From Myroides odoratus DSM 2801 (GTDB lineage Bacteria; Bacteroidota; Bacteroidia; Flavobacteriales; Flavobacteriaceae): DNA of 57,069 nucleotides. The position numbers were made by a program, and so were the translations under genes. The notes beneath the pieces were generated by a model. The model worked only from the letters and a program-made list of their open reading frames with translations, ran no database searches and was not told the DNA's origin. This document shows positions 1 to 9,415 of this stretch, in pieces (positions within the stretch are counted from its first letter, which is position 1; every line of letters starts with the position of its first letter). The stretch is taken from assembly GCF_000243275.1 (NCBI RefSeq), contig NZ_CM001437.1, positions 1,083,006 to 1,140,074 of the forward strand, in the 5' to 3' direction.

Positions 1-70
1 TTGGATCGATTCCCGTTTGTTGAGAACCAATGAAATTCTGACTTTGTGTAAAAAAATCCTTCATAAGCAT
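1..70 (-). CDS. Start of a minus-strand gene running off the left edge; possible Rhs/YD-repeat (toxin-like) protein, partial
   Basis: Reading leftwards from ATG at 70 (a second in-frame ATG is at 64) the frame stays open to the window edge for 21-23 codons. The visible peptide ends FIGSQQTGIDP. A short Ser/Gln-rich start followed by an S-x-Q-T-G-x-D-P block resembles the N-termini of Rhs/YD-repeat and insecticidal-toxin-like proteins, whose start usually carries a 'GVDPRTG' block; this is recall of the family, not a search. The ATG at 64 is the likelier start (MKDFFTQ...). Only the first few percent of such a large protein would be visible, so function is tentative; any other secreted or cytosolic protein is possible. 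Confidence 0.45.
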   Translation of the reverse strand, partial: MLMKDFFTQSQNFIGSQQTGIDP

Positions 71-632
71 TTGGTTTTAAGATTAAATCACTTCGTTTTT
101 CCTACGCAAAACAGCAATCATCACATATACTCAACGATACAATTCAACTAAAAAACACCGCTGTATTTTCTAATTTTCCACTTTATTCATCTGCCCTTTC
201 TTCTCTCATGAAACATGTTAACAATTGCTATTTCAGCATCATAAAACATTTTAAAAGTAAAAAGTTATTCTATCAACCCTTCCTTTAACACTCTTAAACA
301 AGAGATCAAAATCAAAGTAAATTAACAAATCAACATCTTTTAACTAAAATGGAATTTCATTAAAAGAAAGAGGTTGGTTCTACTCATCACCTATATCCTT
401 TTTTCTACCAACCAACAATCGCAATGGCTTAATCGTAAAAACGAAGCTTATTTTTTATCCTTTTTAATATACTTTTTCAATACTTCGATACATCATCAAA
501 AAAAATCAAGTAAAAACAAAGTTTGGTCTATTTCTTGGTATATAGATAATAAGCGATACAATGTTAGGATACAATTCAGAAATACAAACCATTCTAACCT
601 TGACCGCATAGTTACTTTAAAAATGATTGAAG
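71..632. other. AT-rich intergenic region
   Basis: About 560 bases separate the divergent left-edge gene and the transporter gene. A TTG-started frame at 374-724 exists but has no family resemblance, contains runs of low-complexity residues, and overlaps the transporter start in another frame, so I treat it as noise. No hairpin terminator, tRNA or clear TAnnTTTG box with a -33 element was recognised; both flanking promoters are presumably here. Confidence 0.5.
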
Positions 633-2107
633 ATGGCTTATACTTTAGAACCTATCAAACCCATTCCCACAGCTATTGCAGTATCCTTAACTATACTCAT
701 TTGGTTTTTCATTCCTGTTCCTGAAGGGGTAGATCCAAATGCTTGGCATTTACTTGCTTTATTTGTTGGTACAATTGCCGCAATTATTGGAAAAGCCTTG
801 CCTATTGGTGCCGTATCTATTGGCGCTATTGCTTTAGTTGCCGTAACAGGTGTTACCAATCCAGGAAATTCTAAAGCCGCCTTGGTAGACGCTTTAAGTG
901 GTTTTTCCAATGACCTCATTTGGTTGATTGGAATTTCAATTATGATTTCAATTAGTTTATGTAAAACTGGTTTAGGCGCTCGAATCGGATATTTTCTGAT
1001 ATCCATCTTTGGTAAAAAACACTGGGAATTGCCTATGCATTAGCTTTTGCTGAAACTATTTTAGCTCCGGTAACTCCTAGTAATACTGCTCGCGGTGGTG
1101 GTATAATCTACCCGATTATGCGTTCCATCTCAGAAAGTTTCGGATCGAGTCCTACAGCAGCATTGAGAAAACGCATTGGTCGATACTTATCACTGGTCAA
1201 CTACAATACCAATCCCATTACTTCTGCGATGTTTATCACCGCAACTGCCCCAAATCCACTTATTGTGAGCATGATTTACGAAGGAACAGATCCTTCCTTT
1301 CAGCTGTCTTGGGGAATGTGGGCTGTAGCAGCTTTTGTGCCTGCCCTTTTCTCCTTGTTCATTATGCCATTAGTCATTTATAAAATATGTCCTCCTGAAA
1401 TTAAAGAAACACCGAATGCACCCGTGTTTGCCAAAGCACAATTAAAAGAGCTGGGGCCATTTTCACTCCCAGAAAAAATCACATTGGGCGTTTTTATTCT
1501 GTTGCTCTTGCTTTGGGCAGGTGTTCCCGCTATGCTCTTTGGAGAAGGCTATCTTGTACAACCAACAACAGCAGCATTTATTGGGTTGTCTATTCTACTG
1601 GCTACAGGCGTACTTACCTGGGATGATATTCTAAAAAACAAAGGTGCATGGGATACCATTGTTTGGTTTGCCGCACTTGTGATGATGGCAAGCTTCTTAG
1701 GTAAATTAGGATTAGTCTCTTGGTTGGCTCAAACCGTAGGTACAGGAATTAACCATTTAGGAGTAAATTGGATTGTGGGTACCTTAATTTTACTACTCGT
1801 ATACGTTTACTCTCACTACTTTTTTGCCAGCACGACCGCGCATATTACAGCCATGTTTGCTGCCTTTTTCGCTGCTGGGATTGCCTTGGGTACTCCTCCG
1901 ATGTTATTGGCCTTATTACTTGGTTTTTCCTCTTCTTTAATGATGTCCTTGACGCATTATGGAACTGGAACAGCCCCTATAATATTTGGAGCAGGCTATA
2001 CCACCCTCGCTGAATGGTGGAAGGTAGGATTTATTATCAGTCTTGTAAACTTATTCATTTGGATTACAATCGGTGGCCTATGGTGGAAAATCCTAGGGTA
2101 TTGGTAA
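633..2107 (+). pseudogene. DASS-family dicarboxylate/anion transporter (2-oxoglutarate/malate type), interrupted by a 1-base frameshift
   Basis: Integral-membrane anion:Na+ symporter or exchanger of the divalent-anion symporter family (CitT/TtdT/plastid DiT1 branch). The first frame runs from ATG 633 to a stop at 1041-1043. The same protein continues in the +1 frame as GIAYALAFAETILAPVTPSNT and on to 2107. The two DASS signatures are visible: PVTPSNTARGGG after the break, and STTAHITAM near the C-terminus. The junction is a run of six A at 1014-1019; one extra A would join the frames as GKKTLGIAYA and give about 491 residues, the normal family length. Either the gene is inactivated, an A was lost in sequencing, or slippage on the A-run restores some full-length product. 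A hairpin terminator follows. Confidence 0.85.
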
Positions 2108-2144
2108 TCCTACAATTACCTCTATAGTTTTATTATTTTTACTT

Positions 2145-2178
2145 AGGCGTGGGAAGTTCCATACTCTCACGCCTTTTG
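2145..2178 (+). terminator. Rho-independent terminator after the transporter gene
   Basis: AGGCGTG (2145-2151) pairs with CACGCCT (2168-2174) and is followed by T residues. It lies 37 bases after the transporter stop codon. Confidence 0.75.
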
Positions 2179-2342
2179 TTACCAATAAAAACAAGAAACA
2201 GATAACAAATAGACAACATTTTAAAATATTACTTGACAATCTCATTGCTAAACATCCCTTAAAAGATCTTGAATTTACAATTCTATAATTTACAGTCCAT
2301 CAACTTTTCAAACCGAAAGTTTCAAGTACCGAAATAATTGAT

Positions 2343-2350
2343 TATTTTCG
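2343..2350 (+). promoter_or_regulatory. Probable -7 promoter box of lpdA (TATTTTCG)
   Basis: TATTTTCG differs by one base from the Bacteroidetes -7 consensus TAnnTTTG and lies 27 bases before the start codon. The surrounding TTATTTTCGTA is repeated exactly before the TonB receptor gene at 6108-6118. No clear -33 TTTG. Confidence 0.4.
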
Positions 2351-2377
2351 TAGCGTAAAATATAGAAATACATACAT

Positions 2378-3769
2378 ATGAAATTCGATATTATTGTTTT
2401 AGGAAGTGGCCCTGGAGGGTACGTTACTGCAATCAGAGCATCTCAATTAGGCTTTAAAGTCGCAGTAGTTGAAAGAGAAAATTTAGGAGGTATTTGCTTA
2501 AACTGGGGATGTATTCCTACAAAAGCACTTCTAAAATCTGCACAAGTATTTGAATACTTGAAGCATGCTTCTGACTATGGTTTGACAATTAATGGAGAAG
2601 TTGATAAAGATTTCGATGCTGTAGTTACACGTTCACGTGGAGTTGCTGCTGGAATGAGCAAAGGTGTTCAATTCTTGATGAAAAAGAACAAAATTGAGGT
2701 TATCGATGGATTTGGAAAAGTAAAACCAGGTAAAAAGATTGATGTAACAGATAAAGATGGAAAAGTAACAGAATATAGTGCTGACCATATTATCATCGCA
2801 ACAGGAGCTCGTTCTAGAGAATTACCAAACTTACCACAAGATGGTACAAAAGTAATCGGATACCGTCAAGCTTTAACTTTACCGAAACAACCAAAGAAAA
2901 TGATTGTGGTTGGTTCGGGTGCAATTGGAGTTGAGTTTGCTTATTTCTATAATGCAATGGGAACTGATGTAACTGTTGTTGAATTTATGCCAAACATCGT
3001 TCCTGTAGAAGACGAAGATATCTCAAAACAATTCGAGCGTTCATTGAAAAAAGCTGGAATTAAAGTAATGACGAATGCTTCTGTAGAAAAAGTAGATACA
3101 ACTGGAGAAGGCGTAAAAGCTACAGTTAAAACAGCTAAAGGAGAAGAAATCATTGAAGCTGATATCGTTTTATCTGCAGTAGGTATTAAAACAAATATCG
3201 AAAATATTGGTTTAGAAGAAGTTGGAATTGCTACAGATAGAGATAAAATCTTAGTAAACGATTTCTACCAAACAAATATCCCTGGATACTATGCAATTGG
3301 AGACGTTGTTCCTGGACAAGCATTAGCACACGTTGCTTCTGCAGAAGGAATCTTATGTGTTGAGAAAATCGCTGGTCACCATGTTGAGCCATTAGATTAT
3401 GGAAATATCCCTGGATGTACATACGCTACTCCTGAAATTGCTTCTGTTGGATTAACAGAGAAAAAAGCAATCGAAGCTGGATACGAAATCAAAGTTGGTA
3501 AATTCCCATTCTCAGCTTCTGGAAAAGCACAAGCAGGAGGAACACCTGACGGATTTGTAAAAGTGATCTTCGATGCAAAATACGGAGAATGGTTAGGATG
3601 TCACATGATTGGTGCTGGTGTTACAGATATGATTGCTGAGGCAGTTGTAGCTCGTAAACTAGAAACAACAGGATATGAAATCCTTAAAGCGGTTCACCCT
3701 CACCCTACAATGAGTGAAGCTGTAATGGAAGCTGTTGCTGACGCTTACGGTGAAGTAATCCACTTATAA
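2378..3769 (+). CDS. lpdA: Dihydrolipoyl dehydrogenase (E3)
   Basis: FAD- and NAD-dependent E3 component that reoxidises the dihydrolipoyl groups of 2-oxo-acid dehydrogenase complexes and the glycine cleavage system. At 463 residues it is family length. The FAD-binding GxGPGG motif is at residues 9-14, the redox-active disulfide GGICLNWGC gives Cys40 and Cys45, a second Rossmann motif ([11 protein letters not shown]) starts near residue 177, and the C-terminal dimer-interface catalytic pair is in HPHPTMSE. It stands alone, with no E1 or E2 genes nearby, with its own promoter-like box and a strong terminator, so it may serve several complexes. Confidence 0.97.
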   Translation: MKFDIIVLGSGPGGYVTAIRASQLGFKVAVVERENLGGICLNWGCIPTKALLKSAQVFEYLKHASDYGLTINGEVDKDFDAVVTRSRGVAAGMSKGVQFLMKKNKIEVIDGFGKVKPGKKIDVTDKDGKVTEYSADHIIIATGARSRELPNLPQDGTKVIGYRQALTLPKQPKKMIVVGSGAIGVEFAYFYNAMGTDVTVVEFMPNIVPVEDEDISKQFERSLKKAGIKVMTNASVEKVDTTGEGVKATVKTAKGEEIIEADIVLSAVGIKTNIENIGLEEVGIATDRDKILVNDFYQTNIPGYYAIGDVVPGQALAHVASAEGILCVEKIAGHHVEPLDYGNIPGCTYATPEIASVGLTEKKAIEAGYEIKVGKFPFSASGKAQAGGTPDGFVKVIFDAKYGEWLGCHMIGAGVTDMIAEAVVARKLETTGYEILKAVHPHPTMSEAVMEAVADAYGEVIHL

Positions 3770-3797
3770 TAGCAAACGATACATCGTTTTAAACATA

Positions 3798-3835
3798 AAA
3801 AAAGTCTGTCGATTCTCGACAGACTTTTTATTTTT
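3798..3835 (+). terminator. Rho-independent terminator after lpdA
   Basis: Perfect 9-bp stem GTCTGTCGA (3804-3812) / TCGACAGAC (3816-3824) with a 3-base loop, A-run before and T-run after. Confidence 0.9.
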
Positions 3836-3928
3836 ATTCCCCTTTCGCTACTTTCTTTTCCTTTTATTCCTTTGAAAAAAGAACATAATTAGCTATATTT
3901 AAACCTATTAACCATAAATAATTTAATT

Positions 3929-4135
3929 ATGAATCGATTTTCACTCTCCTTTTTACGGAGTATTGCTTTTTTATTCCTGGTCGTCGGAATGATACTAATG
4001 GTCCAAAACATCGATCAATTCCTCTACAAACAAACATTAGAAATTGGATCGCTTGCATTTGCACTCGCTTGCATCACCATTAGTATTTTAGGACAGCGAA
4101 AGCTAAAAAAATCAACCCGCATTTCTAACTTATAA
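3929..4135 (+). CDS. Small membrane protein, 68 residues, unknown function
   Basis: I do not recognise the family. The product has two hydrophobic stretches likely to span the inner membrane (about residues 9-26 and 38-54) and a basic tail (QRKLKKSTR), suggesting a cytoplasmic C-terminus. It is a stand-alone gene between the terminator of lpdA and a strong inverted repeat, on the same strand as lpdA and convergent with the response-regulator gene. The start ATG follows an A/T-rich leader typical of this genome. Confidence 0.65.
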   Translation: MNRFSLSFLRSIAFLFLVVGMILMVQNIDQFLYKQTLEIGSLAFALACITISILGQRKLKKSTRISNL

Positions 4136-4145
4136 GGCTAGTCTA

Positions 4146-4195
4146 AAAAATTAGATCTACCTTCAAGAAATAGCTTCAAGGTAGATCTAATTTAT
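4146..4195 (+). terminator. Strong hairpin, probable bidirectional terminator
   Basis: TTAGATCTACCTT (4151-4163) pairs perfectly with AAGGTAGATCTAA (4178-4190), with an A-run on the left and T-rich DNA on the right. It sits between convergent genes and could stop transcription from both. Confidence 0.8.
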
Positions 4196-4320
4196 ATGAT
4201 TCTATTTTTTTGTGAACCTCCACAAATTCTATTCTTTCTTTATACCCAAGATATAATCCGCTTTTTTCTCAAGGAAAATACTGCAAAAAGCAACTTGCAA
4301 AAAAGCAAAAACTCTTGATA

Positions 4321-5013
4321 CTATTCAATTAAAATCTGATACTTTCTACCTACAGGTATTTCAATATTAACGTGTAGCGTTACTTTTCCAAGCTCCTTTT
4401 TTACAATCTGTTTTCGATTGACAATAAAAGAACGATGTACTTGAATAAAATAATCTGGTAATTCCGTTTTAATGCTAATCAATGAACCATAAACAAAATA
4501 GCTCTTACTGCGATTTTCAACATATATTTTTATATAGTTTCCTGCGCTTTCAATAAAGAGAATCTCATCTATATCCAGTAGCACATCCAATCCATCTTCT
4601 CTAATTTTCAACACATTGTCCTTTACTTCATCTGTAGAATCTTTTCGATTCTTACAAAAGATTTTCGCTTTTTCGATGGCTTTTAAAAATTTGCCAAACG
4701 AAATAGGTTTTAATAAATAGTCCACCGCATCTTTTTCATATGATTCTAGAGCGAAATCCGAGTAAGCAGTTGTAATAATCGTGATTGGTTTTACCGCTAT
4801 CATATCCAAAAATTCCAATCCAGAAATAAGGGGCATATTAATATCCAACAATAGAATATCAACCTCATTTTTTTGCAAAAAAAGCAGCGCTTCTTTTCCA
4901 GAAAAGGCATTACCTACACATTCTAAATCTTCACATTGATTGATATGACTCATCAACACCTGATGTGCTGGCTTCTCGTCATCAACTATTAAACATTTGT
5001 ATTTAGTCCCCAT
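4321..5013 (-). CDS. LytTR-family response regulator
   Basis: Cytoplasmic DNA-binding regulator, 230 residues. The receiver domain occupies about residues 5-120 with the acidic pocket (Asp11, Asp12), phospho-acceptor Asp57 in LLLDINMP, and the conserved Lys in LLKPIS. A LytTR DNA-binding domain occupies about 130-230 (IDEILFIESAGNY, HRSFIVNRK). It overlaps the 3' end of the sensor kinase gene by 25 bases, so the two are translationally coupled partners. The pair is divergent from a TonB receptor-DUF4249 operon, the obvious candidate target, but regulation of that operon is inference from position only. Confidence 0.93.
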   Translation of the reverse strand: MGTKYKCLIVDDEKPAHQVLMSHINQCEDLECVGNAFSGKEALLFLQKNEVDILLLDINMPLISGLEFLDMIAVKPITIITTAYSDFALESYEKDAVDYLLKPISFGKFLKAIEKAKIFCKNRKDSTDEVKDNVLKIREDGLDVLLDIDEILFIESAGNYIKIYVENRSKSYFVYGSLISIKTELPDYFIQVHRSFIVNRKQIVKKELGKVTLHVNIEIPVGRKYQILIE

Positions 5014-5981
5014 AATGTAAGTTTTGCTTTATATTTATTCTTTAGATCTTCAACTTCAAATTTAGCATGTATTCCCGATACTTCTAAACGTCTTTTTAAG
5101 TTATTTAACCCCAAACCAGTTCCCTTTTTCTGTTTTTCAATGGGCAAACAACTATTGATTATTTCGAAGTATATCTTTCCGCCTTCTTCTTTCCATCGGA
5201 TGGAAATAGAGGGTTGTTCCGTTTGCAAGCTAAACTTTACGGCATTTTCCACCAAACTAAAAAACAAAAGTGGTGGTACTTGATAAGCTTCTAAGTCACC
5301 ATAATATTCGATATATACCACCAACGAATCGCTCGTAAATCTATAGTAATCTAAATATTCGTTGACAAAATCAATTTCCAATTCCAGTCGCACTTCTTCT
5401 TTCTTACTTGCTTCAATTTGATAGCGAAACAGATGAGAAAGCTGTAAAATTCGATTGGGGGTATCATCAGGGTTGGTCAAGGCTTCTCCATACAAATTAT
5501 TCATTGCATTCAACAGAAAGTGCGGGTTCAATTGCATCTTTAGAAAATCCAATTCTGCTTCTGTATTTGCTAATTTTCGTTCGCGTAACGTAATATTCTG
5601 AAAGGCCCATTGATGAATAAAATACGTTCCTGTTCCTAAGATAGTAAAGAACAACGTATTGGTAACTTCGAGAATTAACGATTTAAATTCGCCAGCATAG
5701 ATGGCATATTGACTCAAACAAAAGACACCAAAAACCAAATAAACGAGAAACCAAAGAAGAAAGGAATCATACTTTTTGGTTAATAGAAAACGCTTAATGA
5801 TAAATACATTGTTGATGTAAATCAAAAAATAAATCAAAGAGATCGCTGGAACCATCTCCACCAAAATTTCTCGGATGCTTTTATCGCCTAAGCTAGTATA
5901 TTGAATAAAGCCAAAAATCAAACACAAGGCCAATAACCCAAAAATATTGCGATACCATATATTAGAATACCATCTCCACAT
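4989..5981 (-). CDS. LytS/YehU-type sensor histidine kinase
   Basis: Inner-membrane sensor kinase with a His_kinase (PF06580-type) domain. Four hydrophobic segments in the first half are followed by a linker, then the phospho-acceptor motif QLNPHFLLNAMNNL (His154 counting from the ATG at 5981), and a C-terminal ATPase part ending with GTGLGLNNLKRRL. I chose ATG 5981 (330 residues); the frame stays open upstream to a TTG at 6044, which would add 21 residues. No periplasmic sensor domain is visible, so the stimulus is probably sensed within the membrane. It forms an operon with the LytTR regulator. Confidence 0.92.
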   Translation of the reverse strand: MWRWYSNIWYRNIFGLLALCLIFGFIQYTSLGDKSIREILVEMVPAISLIYFLIYINNVFIIKRFLLTKKYDSFLLWFLVYLVFGVFCLSQYAIYAGEFKSLILEVTNTLFFTILGTGTYFIHQWAFQNITLRERKLANTEAELDFLKMQLNPHFLLNAMNNLYGEALTNPDDTPNRILQLSHLFRYQIEASKKEEVRLELEIDFVNEYLDYYRFTSDSLVVYIEYYGDLEAYQVPPLLFFSLVENAVKFSLQTEQPSISIRWKEEGGKIYFEIINSCLPIEKQKKGTGLGLNNLKRRLEVSGIHAKFEVEDLKNKYKAKLTLWGLNTNV

Positions 5982-6108
5982 TTCAATTTGTTTATGGACT
6001 AAAGATACTTCATCCAACACATTGACTGCAAAAAACTTATACAAAAACCATTAAGATAAAAAAACTACCTTTTACATATTCTTTTCTTAAAAACCCCTAA
6101 AACTTAGT

Positions 6109-6116
6109 TATTTTCG
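6109..6116 (+). promoter_or_regulatory. Probable -7 promoter box of the TonB receptor operon (TATTTTCG)
   Basis: TATTTTCG, 22 bases before the receptor ATG; the flanking 11-mer TTATTTTCGTA is identical to the one before lpdA. One mismatch to TAnnTTTG. Confidence 0.4.
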
Positions 6117-6138
6117 TACTCGAATTAATTATCAAACT

Positions 6139-8523
6139 ATGATGATACCTAGTCAACTCAGAACAGCCTTTTTACTCTGTGCTTTGTTCTTTATCACAAT
6201 GGGCGTAAAAGGTCAAGCTACTTATCTTTTACAAGGAACCATTAAAGACAACCGTGAACCTTTAATTGGTGCTACGATTTACATTAATGAAATCAATAAT
6301 GGCGCCATCACAAATGAGAAAGGACATTATTCCATACAGCTACAAGAAGGAACCTATTCCTTAAAAATATCATACATGGGGTATGCAGATAAGTTTACAA
6401 AAGTGAACCTAACTAAAAACCAAACGTTAGATTTTGTATTAGCAACAGATAATGCTGAACTGTCAGAAGTAGTTATTGTACAAAATAAAAACAAAGTTGA
6501 TATTCGAAAACCAGAAATGAGTGTCAACAAATTAACTACTGAAGAAATCAAAAAAATGCCTGTGGTCTTAGGGGAAACAGATATTTTAAAATCTATTCTT
6601 CAATTGCCAGGTGTAACCAATGCTGGAGAAGGAGCCGCTGGATTTAATGTTCGCGGAGGAAGTGCAGGACAAAACTTAGTATTATTAGACAATGCTAGTG
6701 TGTATAGTTCTTCCCACCTTTTTGGTTTCTTTTCTGTCTTCAACTCTGATGCTATTCGAGATTTAAAACTATACAAAGGAGGAATTCCTGCTCGTTTTGG
6801 AGGAAGAGCTTCTTCTGTACTAGATGTCGCTCAAAAGGAAGGAAATAAAAACGATTACACTTTTGAAGGAGGAATCGGTGTAATTTCCAGCCGTTTATTA
6901 GCTCAAGGACCGATTCAAAAAGGAAAATCTTCCTTTTTGATTGCAGGACGTGGTTCTTATGCGCATTTGTTCTTGAAATTATCAGACAACAAAAATTCTG
7001 CTTATTTCTATGACATCAATACTAAATTGAGTTTTGATATTAATAAAAAGAATAAAATCAACTTTTCTGCTTATTATGGAAAAGACGTATTTAGCTTCAA
7101 AGATCTAATGAAAAACAGCTTTGGAAACTTAGCTGCTACTTTAGAATGGCAAACGTTATACAATGATGATTTAGCTGGAACGTTGTCTTTGTCAACCAGT
7201 CAATATACCTATGATTTGGATTTAGATTTAGTGGGATTTAACTGGAAGAACGGGATTAAAAGTACACAAATCAAATATGATTTCTTGCATGATATCAATT
7301 CTGCGTTACAATTGCGCTATGGTATCGGACATACAGAATATATTTTCTACCCTGGAACAATCAAACCAACAAAGAGCGATTCTTCTATCAACTACAAGAA
7401 AATAGATAATAAGTATGCTTCTGAAAGTAGTGTATATGTAGAAGCTGAACAGAATTTTGGTCAGCATATTAGTGTAAATTATGGGTTGCGATTCTCTCAC
7501 TTCAATGCGAAAGGGAAAGGAATTGAACATACCTATGCCAACAATCAACCGGTTTGGTATGATCAGCAATTGGGTGTTTACAAAATGGCAGATATGCTAG
7601 AGACTACCTATTACAAGAAAAACAAGTCTATTGAGCAATTCAACAACCTTGAGCCTCGTATCGGTGTTGCTTATATTTTAAATGACAATCAATCCATTAA
7701 AGCGAGCTATAACCGAATGACACAATACATCCACTTAATGTCTAATACGGCAGCGCCAACTCCTTTAGATATCTGGACACCTAGTGGAAAATATACCGAT
7801 CCAGAATTAGTGGATCAAGTTGCTTTGGGGTATTTCCAAAACTTTGCAGAAGGAAGATATAGTTTAGAAACTGAAGTATTTTACAAAAAAGTAAAAAACA
7901 GCATTGATTACATTGATGGGGCTCAATTAGTCGGAAATGAAGCTATTGAACGCGTGATTCTTAATGGAGAAGGAAGAGCTTATGGATTAGAGGTTCTTGT
8001 TAGAAAGAACTTAGGTAAACTAACAGGATGGGTTGCTTATACCCTATCAAGAGCTGAACAACGTACGCCAGGTAGAACAGCATTTGAACCCGGTATCAAC
8101 AACGGCGATTGGTATAGAGCTTCTTACGACAAACTACATGACCTTTCCATTACGGCTCTATATGAATTAAATCCAAAATGGACCTTTGGTGCTAGTTTCA
8201 CACTACAATCGGGTCGTCCAATCACTTACCCAGAAGGTCAATATGAATACTTAGGGCTACGTGTACCTAAATTTGGAGATCGTTACGCCAATAACATGCC
8301 TGCCTATCACCATTTAGATGTATCTGCTACGTATACGCCAAACCCAAATTCAACGAAACGCTGGAAAGGTGAATGGGTATTTGGAATTTACAACCTATAT
8401 AGTCGATACAATGCGGCGTCTATTTCCTTCAGAGAAAACGAAGATATTCGCGGAAAAAATGAGGCCGAAAAACTATCTATTTTTGGTTTAGTACCAAGTG
8501 TTACGTACAATTTTAAATTCTAA
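6139..8523 (+). CDS. TonB-dependent outer-membrane receptor with N-terminal carboxypeptidase-regulatory-like domain
   Basis: Outer-membrane beta-barrel transporter of 794 residues. Signal peptide at about 1-25 (cleavage after VKGQA), a carboxypeptidase D regulatory-like beta-sandwich at about 30-110 (LIGATIYINE, ISYMGY), a plug domain at about 120-230 (GFNVRGGSAGQNLVLLDNA), and a long barrel ending in aromatic VTYNFKF. The plug resembles receptors that travel with DUF4249 lipoproteins. The downstream lipoprotein gene starts 5 bases after the stop and is co-transcribed. The ligand cannot be told from sequence. A divergent LytS/LytTR pair lies upstream. Confidence 0.93.
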   Translation: MMIPSQLRTAFLLCALFFITMGVKGQATYLLQGTIKDNREPLIGATIYINEINNGAITNEKGHYSIQLQEGTYSLKISYMGYADKFTKVNLTKNQTLDFVLATDNAELSEVVIVQNKNKVDIRKPEMSVNKLTTEEIKKMPVVLGETDILKSILQLPGVTNAGEGAAGFNVRGGSAGQNLVLLDNASVYSSSHLFGFFSVFNSDAIRDLKLYKGGIPARFGGRASSVLDVAQKEGNKNDYTFEGGIGVISSRLLAQGPIQKGKSSFLIAGRGSYAHLFLKLSDNKNSAYFYDINTKLSFDINKKNKINFSAYYGKDVFSFKDLMKNSFGNLAATLEWQTLYNDDLAGTLSLSTSQYTYDLDLDLVGFNWKNGIKSTQIKYDFLHDINSALQLRYGIGHTEYIFYPGTIKPTKSDSSINYKKIDNKYASESSVYVEAEQNFGQHISVNYGLRFSHFNAKGKGIEHTYANNQPVWYDQQLGVYKMADMLETTYYKKNKSIEQFNNLEPRIGVAYILNDNQSIKASYNRMTQYIHLMSNTAAPTPLDIWTPSGKYTDPELVDQVALGYFQNFAEGRYSLETEVFYKKVKNSIDYIDGAQLVGNEAIERVILNGEGRAYGLEVLVRKNLGKLTGWVAYTLSRAEQRTPGRTAFEPGINNGDWYRASYDKLHDLSITALYELNPKWTFGASFTLQSGRPITYPEGQYEYLGLRVPKFGDRYANNMPAYHHLDVSATYTPNPNSTKRWKGEWVFGIYNLYSRYNAASISFRENEDIRGKNEAEKLSIFGLVPSVTYNFKF

Positions 8524-8528
8524 GTAAA

Positions 8529-9371
8529 ATGAAAGCATTATCTTATATAGCACTTCTATTAACCTTATCTCTTACCTCTTGTACTGAAGTAATTGATATT
8601 GATTTACCTACTGCCGAACCTCGTTTAGTTGTAGAAGGAAACTTAGACTTCAATAAAATTGGAGCTACAGATACGGTATTTATCAAACTAAGTTTGACAA
8701 CGGATTATTTCAACTTAGAAATTCCACCAGTAAACAATGCTGTTGTTCGTATCAGTGACAAACAAGGCAATCAATTTCTATTGAATGAATTAGGTCAGAC
8801 TGGGCGTTATTATTCAACTGAAATTGCCAAGCCTACTGAGGGAGACACCTTTAAATTACAAATTGAATATGACAACGATTTGTATGAAGCAACTGAAACC
8901 TATATATCAAGTCCTGAAATACTTGAAGTAACGCAAAAACGCGAAAAATACTTTGATACCGATTACTACGTAATTCGCGTTTATTATCAAGATACACCTA
9001 GATCCAATCAAAATTTGAATTATTACTATTTGTACTATCACTACGAAGATAAAGCTCCACAACCACGCGTATTATCAAATGAATACGCTAAAGGAAACCG
9101 AATGGAATCACTTTATATCATTGATGAAGATGCAGTACCTGGAGAAAAGATAGAAATTGAATTGGCACAAATCTCCAGAAATTACTACGATTTTGCCATG
9201 AGCTTTTTTGATGCTATTGGCAATGGCGGAGGACCTTTCCAAGTACCAAGTGGACGAATCATCGGGAATGTCAAAAACCAAACAACACCTAAAAAAGAAG
9301 CACTGGGTTACTTCAGAGTTATAGAAAAACAAACGGCTACTCATACTATTTATGAACAGCCAAAAGCATAA
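8529..9371 (+). CDS. DUF4249-family lipoprotein
   Basis: Predicted lipoprotein of 280 residues with lipobox SLTSC (Cys18). The start of the mature part (CTEVIDIDLPTAEPRLVVEG) is characteristic of DUF4249, a beta-rich domain usually encoded directly downstream of a TonB-dependent receptor in Bacteroidetes, as here. By analogy with SusD-like partners it may sit over the receptor at the cell surface, but no SusD-type fold is visible and the function is not established. The operon ends in a bidirectional terminator. Confidence 0.88.
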   Translation: MKALSYIALLLTLSLTSCTEVIDIDLPTAEPRLVVEGNLDFNKIGATDTVFIKLSLTTDYFNLEIPPVNNAVVRISDKQGNQFLLNELGQTGRYYSTEIAKPTEGDTFKLQIEYDNDLYEATETYISSPEILEVTQKREKYFDTDYYVIRVYYQDTPRSNQNLNYYYLYYHYEDKAPQPRVLSNEYAKGNRMESLYIIDEDAVPGEKIEIELAQISRNYYDFAMSFFDAIGNGGGPFQVPSGRIIGNVKNQTTPKKEALGYFRVIEKQTATHTIYEQPKA

Positions 9372-9412
9372 TCAAAAAGGGCAATAAGAAATTTCTTATT
9401 GCCCTTTTTGAT
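9371..9412 (+). terminator. Perfect palindromic bidirectional terminator between DUF4249 gene and recN
   Basis: ATCAAAAAGGGCAATAAGAA (9371-9390) is followed by its near-exact complement to 9412, with A- and T-runs on both sides. It begins at the last base of the DUF4249 stop codon and serves the convergent recN transcript too. Confidence 0.92.
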
Positions 9413-9415
9413 TCG

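Noticed and set aside
374..724. 116-codon frame starting with TTG
   Set aside because: Overlaps the transporter start in another frame, has a non-ATG start and no family features; the transporter frame is strongly supported.
638..1006. Minus-strand 122-codon frame
   Set aside because: Lies entirely opposite the DASS transporter reading frame; shadow of that gene.
1014..1020. Programmed -1 frameshift heptamer A-AAA-AAC
   Set aside because: In the zero frame the slippery codons are T-AAA-AAA, so the P-site tRNA would mispair at the first base, and no downstream pseudoknot was evident. Kept only as a possibility in the frameshift finding.
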